Of a DNA stretch of 64,000 nt, positions 53,445 through 61,087 are shown in pieces. The stretch is from Flavobacterium enshiense (lineage in GTDB: Bacteria; Bacteroidota; Bacteroidia; Flavobacteriales; Flavobacteriaceae). Location of the stretch: the NCBI RefSeq assembly GCF_022836875.1, contig NZ_CP090376.1:1984001-2048000 (forward strand). The letters run 5' to 3'. The notes under the pieces were generated by a model that was not told where the DNA came from, searched no databases, and was given only the letters and a program-made list of their open reading frames with translations. Numbering within the stretch: the first letter of the stretch is position 1; every line of letters starts with the position of its first letter. The position numbers and the translations under genes are program-made.

Positions 53445-55436
53445 ATGGAACATCAGCATAAATACGATGCAACAGGTAAGCAGCTATGCTGCACACTTGA
53501 GGATAAAATAAATCACGAAAGCGAGAAGCATTCTGATGACGATGGTCATAATCACGAACATTCGCACGAAAGTACAAGTACTTTTAAAATGTTTGTCCCG
53601 GCGATTATAAGCTTTACATTGTTACTTGTGGCAATAGGTTTTGATAATTATTTTACTCAAACTTGGTTTAAGGGTTGGGTGCGAATTGGGTGGTATATTT
53701 TAGCTTATATTCCTGTCGGTTTACCGGTAGTAAAAGAAGCCGTAGGAAGTATGCGCAAAGGCGAAATATTTTCAGAGTTTCTATTAATGAGTATTGCAAC
53801 TATTGGAGCATTTGCTATTGGTGAATACCCCGAAGGTGTTGCGGTAATGCTATTTTATGCCATTGGAGAAATATTCCAAACATTAGCCGTTACAAGAGCA
53901 AAATCCAATATTAAATCGTTACTTGACCAGCGACCGGATGAAGTAACCATTCTTGAAAATAAGATGGCTAAAATCATAAAAGCTTCGGAAGCTAAAATTG
54001 GAGATATTATTCAGCTTAAAGCAGGGGAGAAATTGGGTTTAGATGGTGAACTGCTTTCTGAAACGGCATCCTTCAACACAGCGGCTTTAACAGGAGAAAG
54101 TAAACCCGATACAAAAAGTAAAGGCGAAACAGTTTTAGCGGGAATGATAAATCTGAATACTGTTTCGCAAGTAAAAGTAACCACGGCATATACAGACAGT
54201 AAGCTAAGTAAAATTTTAGAATTAGTACAAAATGCCACCGCACAAAAAGCACCTACAGAACTATTCATAAGGAAGTTTGCCAAAATTTATACGCCTATTG
54301 TAGTGTTTTTAGCTGTTGCTATTTGTGTTTTGCCAATGCTGTTTGTTGATAATTATGTTTTTAGTGAATGGCTATACAGAGCTCTAGTATTCTTGGTTAT
54401 TTCGTGCCCTTGCGCTTTAGTAATCAGTATTCCGTTAGGATATTTTGGAGGAATTGGTGCAGCCAGTAAAAACGGAATCCTTTTCAAAGGAAGCAATTTT
54501 CTTGATGTAATGGCAACTATTCAGAACGTAGTAATGGACAAAACCGGAACAATGACCGAAGGCGTTTTTAATGTTCAGGAGGTTGTCATTAAGCCAGAAT
54601 TCGATAAAAATGAAATTTTACGAATGGTCAATGCACTTGAAGGACAAAGTACCCATCCTGTTGCTACAGCTATTCATCAATTTGTTGGAACAATTGATAC
54701 ATCAATAGTTTTGCAAAATACAGAAGAGATATCAGGTCACGGATTAAAAGCCACTGTAAACGGCAAAGAATTATTGGTTGGTAATTTCAAACTGATGGAC
54801 AAATTTTCTATTTCGTATGATATTGATCCAACAAGTATTGTTTATACTTTAATCGCTATTGCATACGATTCTAAATTTGCGGGATACATTACCATTGCCG
54901 ATAGTATCAAAGAAGATGCTCAAATTACCATTGAAATGCTCAAATCGTTAGGTGTCAAAACAACAATGTTAAGTGGCGATAAAAATACAGTGGTACAATT
55001 TGTAGCTCAAAAACTCGGAATTGTCAATGCCTTTGGCGATTTACTTCCCGAAGACAAGGTAAACAAGGTAAAAGAAATTAAGTCTAAAAAGGAAACCGTC
55101 GCTTTTGTTGGTGATGGTGTAAACGATGCTCCGGTAGTAGCTTTAAGTGATGTAGGTATTGCTATGGGAGGATTAGGAAGCGATGCCACCATAGAAACGG
55201 CTGATGTAGTGATACAAGACGATAAACCAAGTAAAATTGCAATGGCAATCAATATTGGGAAACAAACTAAAAAAATTGTGTGGCAAAATATTGGATTAGC
55301 ATTTACCGTAAAAGCGATTGTGCTTATACTCGGTGCAGGAGGTTTAGCCACGATGTGGGAAGCCGTTTTTGCCGATGTAGGTGTGGCTTTATTGGCAATC
55401 CTTAATGCGGTTCGGATTCAAAAAATGAAATTTTAA
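53445..55436 (+). CDS. Zn/Cd/Co-type P1B heavy-metal ATPase
   Basis: 663 residues. The N-terminus is His-rich (HESEKHSDDDGHNHEHSHES) instead of carrying an HMA domain. The ATPase core has TGESKPDTKS, CPC at 321-323 (SCPCALVISIPLGYFGG), phosphorylated Asp365 in DKTGTMTEG, STHPVATAI and GDGVNDAPV. The SCPCALVIS context and the D-G in the last helices fit the ZntA/CadA (P1B-2) group. It moves Zn/Cd/Pb from cytoplasm to periplasm, feeding the RND-TolC fusion. It is last in its operon, with a terminator 28 bp downstream. Confidence 0.9.
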   Translation: MEHQHKYDATGKQLCCTLEDKINHESEKHSDDDGHNHEHSHESTSTFKMFVPAIISFTLLLVAIGFDNYFTQTWFKGWVRIGWYILAYIPVGLPVVKEAVGSMRKGEIFSEFLLMSIATIGAFAIGEYPEGVAVMLFYAIGEIFQTLAVTRAKSNIKSLLDQRPDEVTILENKMAKIIKASEAKIGDIIQLKAGEKLGLDGELLSETASFNTAALTGESKPDTKSKGETVLAGMINLNTVSQVKVTTAYTDSKLSKILELVQNATAQKAPTELFIRKFAKIYTPIVVFLAVAICVLPMLFVDNYVFSEWLYRALVFLVISCPCALVISIPLGYFGGIGAASKNGILFKGSNFLDVMATIQNVVMDKTGTMTEGVFNVQEVVIKPEFDKNEILRMVNALEGQSTHPVATAIHQFVGTIDTSIVLQNTEEISGHGLKATVNGKELLVGNFKLMDKFSISYDIDPTSIVYTLIAIAYDSKFAGYITIADSIKEDAQITIEMLKSLGVKTTMLSGDKNTVVQFVAQKLGIVNAFGDLLPEDKVNKVKEIKSKKETVAFVGDGVNDAPVVALSDVGIAMGGLGSDATIETADVVIQDDKPSKIAMAINIGKQTKKIVWQNIGLAFTVKAIVLILGAGGLATMWEAVFADVGVALLAILNAVRIQKMKF

Positions 55437-55463
55437 GTGTTAGTTATATTATTCAAATGAAAG

Positions 55464-55491
55464 AGATGTTTGCTGTAATAAGTAAGCATCT
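55464..55491 (+). terminator. Terminator of the Zn/Cd operon
   Basis: Stem AGATGTTTGCT (55464-55474) / AGTAAGCATCT (55481-55491). The two non-Watson-Crick pairs are G-U on the plus strand, and nine T follow. Confidence 0.75.
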
Positions 55492-55739
55492 TTTTTTTTG
55501 CATAATAGTCATTATCTCATTCAGCTACACAAAAACTGTCTTTAGTCCAAGTATTCCTAAAGTCGGTTCTTTGTTTGCTTCATTTCGCTAATTTCCTTAA
55601 GTGTAATTATTAATCGTTTCATTTTTTTTAGAGTAGCTCAATAGAATTATTTTCCAACGCTTTAAAAAAATTACTGTCACAGTTTTTAGTACAAAAACAC
55701 GTATGCTTCGCAACTTGCGCCAGTAATTTTTTTCCCCAA

Positions 55740-56768
55740 GCTGTTTTACATAATGCAGTCTTATAGTTCATGCCAGACCTAGTTATTGTATTTTTGGAAA
55801 GCCAAGCACTATAAGATGTCATTATGTAAAACAGCCGCGCAGGGTAGTGGCTCCAGGGCAACATTTTTGGCAGCTTCCATCGCACCAACCAGCTACCAAA
55901 AACACCGCCCTTCGCCACTACCTTTAACAAGCGCAGTTTTTCAACAGAAATTTTTAGGCTAAATTCATTCCAGAAGAAGTTTCCGTTTCCTGTTTTTAGC
56001 TTCTTTGTGTTTAAAGCGGTAGTGTTTGCATTGCCTTTGTAAGCGCTGTAACAATTCCTAAGCAACTTTTCTCTTTAATTCAAGTTAATCCCACCGCAGA
56101 AACCAAACAGCACCCACAAAGCCAAATTTTGCCCGCATAAGTATTGTTTCTTTATTTGCCAGTAGCATTGCCATAATTGGTTTCACGCCAGCTCAATGCC
56201 TTACAATTCCATAATCACAATTTCTTGTAAACGAAGTTCGGAATATTGTACACCTATAAAGGCATCAAGCCGGCATAAAACCAATCAGAAGACCTTTAGT
56301 TGACAAATAAAGAAACAATACCCATGCTTCCGCTACTGCCACCGCACTAGGAGTGGTTTATAGTTATTTTTTGGAGATGCCTTCCATTTTCAGAACAAAA
56401 ACCTCACTGCATACTGCTAACTGTTCACTGAACACTGCTTTTGGCATCCCCAAAAATCAAGTCCTAAGAAAGAGTTACAAATTTTTGGGCATTTTGAAAC
56501 GCACTCTGGTTTTACTGACAAGTTTCTTTTATTCAAAATGCCCAAAAATTTCTAACCCTTTCAAGACGATTAGCTCTCAATTCATGAAGATCAGGATTTC
56601 AGAAGAAACAATTCGTAATCAAAACAAAAAAGAGAAAAAAAGAAGGCAAAGATTAGTTCCGGTCTTCAAAAAAGCAAGTTCAAACCCTACGGGTTTCTGT
56701 AAAAATCTCCACCCATCCGGGTAGTATTTTTCCAGAAAAACTTGCTTTTCTGAACCCCTCCACAGGGG
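55740..56768 (-). ncRNA. Large candidate structured RNA (multi-hairpin), probably minus strand
   Basis: Between 55437 and 56854 I see no credible gene but a chain of long paired arms. H1: 55740-55766 / 55809-55835. H2: 55843-55874 / 55892-55922. H3 outer: 56135-56158 / 56304-56327. H3 inner: 56176-56200 / 56261-56285. H4: 56368-56381 / 56443-56456. H5: 56468-56498 / 56532-56562. H6: 56670-56680 / 56739-56749. A GC hairpin CCCCT/AGGGG follows at 56755-56768. In H2-H5, 14 positions are A-C or C-A on the plus strand; all become U-G or G-U on the minus strand. Only one position in H5 (C-C), the tcca/ttc internal loop in H2 and three in H1 do not fit. The 145-codon minus frame (55628-56065) and 123-codon plus frame (56353-56724) run through these arms and are not supported as proteins. 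No named RNA family is recognised. Confidence 0.5.
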
Positions 56769-56854
56769 TAGTAGGCTTTCTTTTTTACTCTTTTTTCTTT
56801 TGAAAAAAATGTTGTGTAAGGAAGGGACTGAGCATTAAACTAAAATCCGAAGCC

Positions 56855-57277
56855 ATGATAAATTACATCGTTAAAACCCACAGAAAGGACACTATTTACA
56901 GCAAACCTCATTTATTTATCCTTAACAAAGGACTTAACAGCGGTAAACCGCAGAAGGAACCATTTACAAATAGTTTTGTACTCATTTTCCAAAACGAAGA
57001 AGATTGCGAAAATATCTACTGGGTAACTTTCAGTTTATGGAAATCAAAATTTTGGCATCAATTTTTAATAGGTTCTGTTATTCCTTTTATTCGATTGCAG
57101 GAATTTAAAAAAGAGTTATTTCCAAGAGTAACAGAAATTTATGAAGATTACGAACAGCACAAAAAAAACATTCAGGCATTACGCCTTTTGGAATTAAAGG
57201 AAAAGCAATTTCACGAAAATATCAATCTTATTAATGATTTGCGTAGAACTATCCTGTACAGGTACTGTAAGCGATAA
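56855..57277 (+). CDS. DUF6943-like protein of ICE type
   Basis: 140 residues with no signal peptide or membrane segment. It begins MINYIVKTHRKDTIYSKPHLF, includes GLNSGKPQKEPFTNSFVLIFQNEEDCENIYWVTFSLWKSKFWHQFLIGSVIPFIRL, and ends in a coiled helix (EQHKKNIQALRLLELKEKQFHENINLINDLRRTILY). The pattern resembles DUF6943 proteins, which are found on Bacteroidetes conjugative elements and have no known activity. The next small gene starts 27 bp later and may be co-transcribed. It marks the start of the ICE-type backbone section next to the integrase. Confidence 0.65.
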   Translation: MINYIVKTHRKDTIYSKPHLFILNKGLNSGKPQKEPFTNSFVLIFQNEEDCENIYWVTFSLWKSKFWHQFLIGSVIPFIRLQEFKKELFPRVTEIYEDYEQHKKNIQALRLLELKEKQFHENINLINDLRRTILYRYCKR

Positions 57278-57304
57278 AGTAAAAGCCAATAACATAACCA
57301 GCCT

Positions 57305-57484
57305 ATGACACTATTTATTTTGTACCGAACAGATGTTTGGAAAACCAAATCATCGAGAATTTATTTTGGAATATTCGACAGCAGAATTAAAGCCGTCGAT
57401 ATTGCAAAGTATAACGGATTGTATACTTCAGATGCTGAGGTAGTAATTGAAGAAGTAACGTTAAATCAATTTCAGGAAGGATAG
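57305..57484 (+). CDS. Small hypothetical protein (59 aa)
   Basis: 59 residues (MTLFILYRTDVWKTKSSRIY ... EVTLNQFQEG). The codon pattern and an ATG 27 bp after the DUF6943-like stop, together with a terminator 8 bp after its own stop, support a real gene. The sequence is a compact alpha/beta mini-protein with no Cys and no membrane segment. I do not recognise the family. Confidence 0.6.
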   Translation: MTLFILYRTDVWKTKSSRIYFGIFDSRIKAVDIAKYNGLYTSDAEVVIEEVTLNQFQEG

Positions 57485-57492
57485 CATACAAA

Positions 57493-57518
57493 AAAGCCTG
57501 ATCACGTGACCAGGCTTT
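57493..57518. terminator. Terminator after the DUF6943-like/59-aa pair
   Basis: 8-bp stem AAAGCCTG (57493-57500) / CAGGCTTT (57511-57518). The loop ATCACGTGAC contains a TCACGTGA palindrome, and A and T tracts flank it. Confidence 0.7.
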
Positions 57519-57577
57519 CTAATTATCCGGAAAAGGTTACCAATCAAAACCGGATGGTTGCTGAGTACATCGAAGCA

Positions 57578-57754
57578 CTATTTATTTTTGAATTTTGTCA
57601 GCCTCTTTAATAGTAACGAGACTGTAAAACTTACAATTGCTCCGACAATTGCCAAAACAATCGTTTTTAAAATATCTTCGGAACTGATATTAGGCACTAT
57701 ACTTAAAACGGTTCCGGCTGCAGTTCCCGCATGGATTGAATTATTTGATTCCAT
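57578..57754 (-). CDS. Small holin-like membrane protein (58 aa)
   Basis: 58 residues, ATG at 57754 on the minus strand (MESNNSIHAGTAAGTVLSIV). A single hydrophobic segment at ~30-50 (KTIVLAIVGAIVSFTVSLLL) is followed by a basic tail RLTKFKNK. Size and layout resemble phage holins or small membrane peptides. It overlaps the 92-residue gene upstream by 14 bp, so the two are coupled. It is the last gene of the 251/92/58-residue cassette. Its end coincides with a TGCTGAGTACATCGAAGCAC-type repeat (57559-57578). Confidence 0.65.
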   Translation of the reverse strand: MESNNSIHAGTAAGTVLSIVPNISSEDILKTIVLAIVGAIVSFTVSLLLKRLTKFKNK

Positions 57755-58019
57755 CACGAGGTAAATATTTGTTTTCTTCCTGCAGTCGTTTTACAATTTC
57801 CTGCTCACGCTTTGCATCATCATCAACCGTAACCTGACTTACAGCAGATAATACAGTACCAGCAACTGCAGCATAACCAGCTACTGTAACTACAATCGCA
57901 GGCAAAGCTACTGGAGCAGCAACAATGCTACCACTTACCGCCAATAATGCTAAACCTACGGTTCTCAAAACTCTGAAAAACTTTGGTGTTGGAGCCTTAG
58001 CTCTCTCTACAATGTTCAT
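57741..58019 (-). CDS. Small membrane protein with Ala/Val-rich core (92 aa)
   Basis: 92 residues. A basic N-terminus (MNIVERAKAPTPKFFRVLR) precedes a long Ala/Val/Gly hydrophobic region with two likely membrane helices (~19-40 and ~42-62, VGLALLAVSGSIVAAPVALP, AIVVTVAGYAAVAGTVLSAV). A charged tail (DDDAKREQEIVKRLQEENKYL) follows. It overlaps the 58-residue gene by 14 bp and lies 28 bp after the 251-residue gene. Not recognised; it may be a pore-forming or anchor subunit, which is speculation. Confidence 0.65.
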   Translation of the reverse strand: MNIVERAKAPTPKFFRVLRTVGLALLAVSGSIVAAPVALPAIVVTVAGYAAVAGTVLSAVSQVTVDDDAKREQEIVKRLQEENKYLPRDGIK

Positions 58020-58047
58020 AAATTCTCTATTTTAAGATTAGACATTA

Positions 58048-58803
58048 TTACAATCCGCTTACAGAAACCAAAGCCAATGGGTTAAAAGCCCCATTTTTCA
58101 AAGGGTACATCTGACCATTTACCTGTTGATAGAACTCAATCCCTAATGCTAAAAATAAAGGATGTGTACTATTCGCAGTTACCAAATTCGTTTGACTGAT
58201 AGCGGCAGTTGCTGTAGTATCCCAAGGCAAAATAGCCGTTTCGGAATGAGCTTCAACAAAAGTTTCTGCTTCAAAATCGATTTCAGTACCCGCAGAAATA
58301 ATTTTAAAGTGCGTTGTTCCAGTTGGTGCAGCAATCATATTCGATGGTATAAATGAAGCCAAATCAACTTTGATTTCCCCAGTTACTCTATCAATGGTTG
58401 CTACAAAAGGAGCAAATAAACTGGTTCCCAACTTTCCTCTAATGTTGAATTCAAAACCTGCCAGCAATTCAGCCTCACCATCGATAACATTTCTTAAACC
58501 ACGCTCGCTGGTTGTGTCAGCCTGAATAACTTTTACCATTCGCTGCGTCAATCGGCTTACCATTCTACCATCGGCAGAATTTAAAAGCAAACCTCTTAAT
58601 GATGTTCTCAAAACCTTACCGGCTTTTCCGGCTCTTCCAAACTCAGAACCGTTTTCTCTTGTTCTCTGAAAAGCTGGATCACTCGCAATTCTGCTCGCAT
58701 CAATTCCGCCTTTTTCTCGAGCCAAATGCCCGTCTTGTGTTTTATAAAAAGTAATATCCCCGATAGTACCTTTTAGTTTAATTATGCCTTTCTGTCTAGC
58801 CAT
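58048..58803 (-). CDS. Hypothetical protein (251 aa), first of an unrecognised three-gene cassette
   Basis: 251 residues. It starts MARQKGIIKLKGTIGDITFY and continues with a basic region (RIASDPAFQRTRENGSEFGRAGKAGKVLRTSLRGLL), then a beta-rich half (VTGEIKVDLASF, THFKIISAGTEIDFEAETFVEAHSETAI, LVTANSTHPLFLALGIEFYQQVNGQMYPL). No signal peptide, no Cys and no catalytic motif. The regular beta C-terminus and Arg-rich N-terminus could suit a structural, particle-type protein, but I do not know the family. It is followed by two tiny membrane-protein genes with tight spacing. Upstream, 58931-58979 holds repeated AAATGA/AAATGT words (possible operator). Confidence 0.7.
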   Translation of the reverse strand: MARQKGIIKLKGTIGDITFYKTQDGHLAREKGGIDASRIASDPAFQRTRENGSEFGRAGKAGKVLRTSLRGLLLNSADGRMVSRLTQRMVKVIQADTTSERGLRNVIDGEAELLAGFEFNIRGKLGTSLFAPFVATIDRVTGEIKVDLASFIPSNMIAAPTGTTHFKIISAGTEIDFEAETFVEAHSETAILPWDTTATAAISQTNLVTANSTHPLFLALGIEFYQQVNGQMYPLKNGAFNPLALVSVSGL

Positions 58804-59069
58804 AATATTTTAAATAGATTAGATTAATAATTCGTGTTCAAATTCATAAATCTTCATCTTGTTGCAACAATTCCTGAAGGATTTGAGAACAAATATTATA
58901 ATTAATAAAACACTTTAATTAATCATATTAAACCAAATGACATCAAATGATATAAATGTCCAAACAAAACATAAATGACCATCGAAAACGATTCTAATAA
59001 TTATCTATTTTAGCTCTTCAAGACAACAAATAGAGTATAGCAAAGCCATATCAAAAGCATAGATAAAGT

Positions 59070-59273
59070 ATGAAATCAGAGCCTAAAAGAGTATGTATTT
59101 ACCCAAAGGACATACAACGTATTACAGGGAAAAGTTACCGTCAAAGTACAAGACTTCTCCAGAAGATAAAGGAGGGTTTAAATAAGTCCAAAGACAACTT
59201 TGTAAGTATTGAAGAGTTCTGTCAATATGCAGGCTTAAAGTATGAAGATATTGAACAGCATATTATTGGCTAA
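59070..59273 (+). CDS. Small DNA-binding-like protein next to the integrase
   Basis: 67 residues: MKSEPKRVCIYPKDIQRITGKSYRQSTRLLQKIKEGLNKSKDNFVSIEEFCQYAGLKYEDIEQHIIG. It has a basic helix-turn-helix-like half (ITGKSYRQSTRLLQKIKEG) and an acidic C-terminus. It converges on the integrase gene across a perfect 15-bp hairpin. Small proteins of this kind beside Flavobacterial integrases may act as recombination directionality factors, but I only see the location and the HTH-like pattern. Confidence 0.55.
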   Translation: MKSEPKRVCIYPKDIQRITGKSYRQSTRLLQKIKEGLNKSKDNFVSIEEFCQYAGLKYEDIEQHIIG

Positions 59274-59288
59274 AAGGTATATTAAAGA

Positions 59289-59331
59289 AATATTCTAGGC
59301 GATAAATTTTTAGTAAATCGCCTAGAATATT
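59289..59331. terminator. Bidirectional hairpin between small gene and integrase
   Basis: Perfect 15-bp arms AATATTCTAGGCGAT (59289-59303) and ATCGCCTAGAATATT (59317-59331), 3 bp before the integrase stop codon. Confidence 0.75.
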
Positions 59332-59333
59332 AA

Positions 59334-60572
59334 TTATGCTTGTTTGGTTTGAAGATTTTGTATTGATAATTTTTGCTTTAGTATAGCCATATCATCGCTC
59401 ACTCTCTTGTCTACAATCTTAGCATAGTGCTGAGTAGTTCTAAGACTTTTATGACCAAGCATTTTACTTACACTTTCAATTGGCACGCCATTAGTAAGTG
59501 TTACAGAGGTTGCAAAAGAGTGTCTAGCCATATGGAAGGTTATTTCTTTTGGAATGCCGCAGACGTCTCCAATTTCTTTTAGATAGCTATTCATCTTCTG
59601 ATTGCTCAATACTGGCAGAATTCTATCTTCATTTAGGCATTTCGGGTGGTCAGAATACTTCTCTATCAATTCTTCAGCAATAGGGAGTAAGGGAATTTTA
59701 GATCTAGTATCTGTCTTTTGCCTGTTTTTGAATATCCATTTATTACCATCGATACCAATCCCTAAATGGTCTTTTCGTAATTGTTGAACATCAATGTAGG
59801 CCAAACCGGTGAAGCAGCAGAAAATGAATATGTCCTTAACTAATTCCAGACGCGTATTACTAAATTTCTTATTGTAGATTTTTTGTATTTCTTCTTCGGT
59901 TAGAAATTCTTTATCGACTTCAATAACCTTTCCTTCGTATCTGCTAAACGGATTCTTTTCTAACCAGTCATTGTTTAGGCAAATCTTTATAATTTTTCTA
60001 AAATTGCGCACATACTTCACGGAAGTGTTATTACTGCAATTTTTTACGCTTCTTAAATAGAATTCGAGTTCGGTAATAAAGCAATGGTCTACTTTATCGA
60101 TTCGAATATCTGTTACATTGTATTTCCATTGAAGAAAGTTCTGAATATGATTTAAAGTAACCTCAAAGCGCTGTAATGTTCCAGGAGCATATTTCTTACC
60201 TAAAAGCTCTTTCATTTTATTATTATGATCTTGGAAAACCGGTATCAACATTCTATGATTCTTATTGTTCTCAAGCAGTATTGATTGGAAATTTTCAATG
60301 GATAATTCCTCTTCTTTATGTAGTAATTCCATTTCGGCACTCAAAACCTTAGACCTCATCATATCAAGGTAACTATTAATTGAACGAGCTTCTTCTGTAT
60401 TACCTTTCATTTTAGCTAGCTCAGAGGACCATTTAGTTTTTTCAATGAATTTTTTAGAACTAAATTCCAGTCGTTGGCCATTTACAGTTAGTCGAACATA
60501 AATTGGTAATTTACCGTTAGCATTTACTTTTGTGCTTTTAGCATAAAAATGAAGAGTGATTTTTGTTTTCAT
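59334..60572 (-). CDS. int: Tyrosine recombinase (integrase) of the island
   Basis: 412 residues. N-terminal arm-binding region (~1-90), SAM-like core-binding domain (~100-210, FQDHNNKMKELLGKKYAPGTLQRFEVTLNHIQNFLQWKY) and catalytic domain. HMARH at 347-351, GHKS (His374) and nucleophile Tyr383 in TTQHYAK are present. Where most family members have Arg I (TGLR), this protein reads TGLAYIDVQQL, the variant seen in Bacteroidetes ICE integrases (IntDOT has Ser there). It lies 275 bp from the intact tRNA-Tyr and points away from it. It catalyses integration and excision at the tRNA-Tyr 3' end. Confidence 0.95.
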   Translation of the reverse strand: MKTKITLHFYAKSTKVNANGKLPIYVRLTVNGQRLEFSSKKFIEKTKWSSELAKMKGNTEEARSINSYLDMMRSKVLSAEMELLHKEEELSIENFQSILLENNKNHRMLIPVFQDHNNKMKELLGKKYAPGTLQRFEVTLNHIQNFLQWKYNVTDIRIDKVDHCFITELEFYLRSVKNCSNNTSVKYVRNFRKIIKICLNNDWLEKNPFSRYEGKVIEVDKEFLTEEEIQKIYNKKFSNTRLELVKDIFIFCCFTGLAYIDVQQLRKDHLGIGIDGNKWIFKNRQKTDTRSKIPLLPIAEELIEKYSDHPKCLNEDRILPVLSNQKMNSYLKEIGDVCGIPKEITFHMARHSFATSVTLTNGVPIESVSKMLGHKSLRTTQHYAKIVDKRVSDDMAILKQKLSIQNLQTKQA

Positions 60573-60697
60573 AATGGTAACCTTTTAATTATTATTCAAT
60601 TTAAATTTCTGAGTAATAACAAACAAGATGTACATCATTTGAACCGAATAATGAACAGGCTGATAGTACAGTGTTTGCAAGGCTTAAGTGAATTTAG

Positions 60698-60732
60698 CGA
60701 GACCCTAAATTTGAGATTTTTTCAGGGTCTCG
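60698..60732. repeat. Right subterminal inverted repeat and shared 14-mer
   Basis: Perfect 9-bp arms CGAGACCCT (60698-60706) and AGGGTCTCG (60724-60732). The right arm is extended to AGGGTCTCGATTTT (60724-60737), which is repeated at 9548-9561 near the left end. This is a candidate recombinase arm-binding site. Confidence 0.45.
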
Positions 60733-60788
60733 ATTTTTCTCCTTAAGATTTAAGATTGAATGAATATTTTAAAAGTACCTAAAAAGCA

Positions 60789-60823
60789 AAAACCCAGTAA
60801 AATCATAAGATTTACTGGGTTTT
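60789..60823 (-). terminator. Island-borne terminator now serving tRNA-Tyr
   Basis: 13-bp stem AAAACCCAGTAAA (60789-60801) / TTTACTGGGTTTT (60811-60823), 24 bp downstream of the tRNA-Tyr 3' end on the minus strand. It replaces the native terminator that now lies at 9444-9474. Confidence 0.65.
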
Positions 60824-60846
60824 GATACCGTTTGTTTTTTTATTTG

Positions 60847-60928
<82 letters not shown>

Positions 60929-61038
60929 AGCGCATAATTGTTTATTGCGGTGCAAATATAGGGCTGTTTTTTAAGTATCCAAACTTATTTTAAAGATAAT
61001 TCATAACTTTTTTTTAATGTGTTGGTTGTGAATAAAAT

Positions 61039-61066
61039 AAAAAAATCTCCCTGAGGAGATTTTTTT
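61039..61066 (-). terminator. Terminator of the TlpA-like gene
   Basis: 12-bp stem AAAAAAATCTCC (61039-61050) / GGAGATTTTTTT (61055-61066), loop CTGA. T-rich on the minus strand, 22 bp past the gene's stop. Confidence 0.85.
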
Positions 61067-61087
61067 ATTTTTTGTTTGAAAAGAGAA

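Noticed and set aside
55628..56065. 145-codon minus-strand frame
   Set aside because: It is built from hairpin arms of the RNA candidate and has no recognisable domain. Treated as non-coding.
56353..56724. 123-codon plus-strand frame
   Set aside because: It crosses hairpins H4 and H5, has erratic composition and a Lys/Arg-rich end, and shows no domain.
57558..57764. 68-codon plus-strand frame over the 58-aa gene
   Set aside because: The minus-strand 58-residue frame overlaps the 92-aa gene as a coupled unit and has a clean TM/basic-tail layout. The plus frame is its shadow and starts in a dispersed repeat.
60698..60737. Intrinsic terminator of the integrase region
   Set aside because: The inverted repeat lies upstream of the integrase start and its T tract is weak. 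It is better read as an end-binding site.
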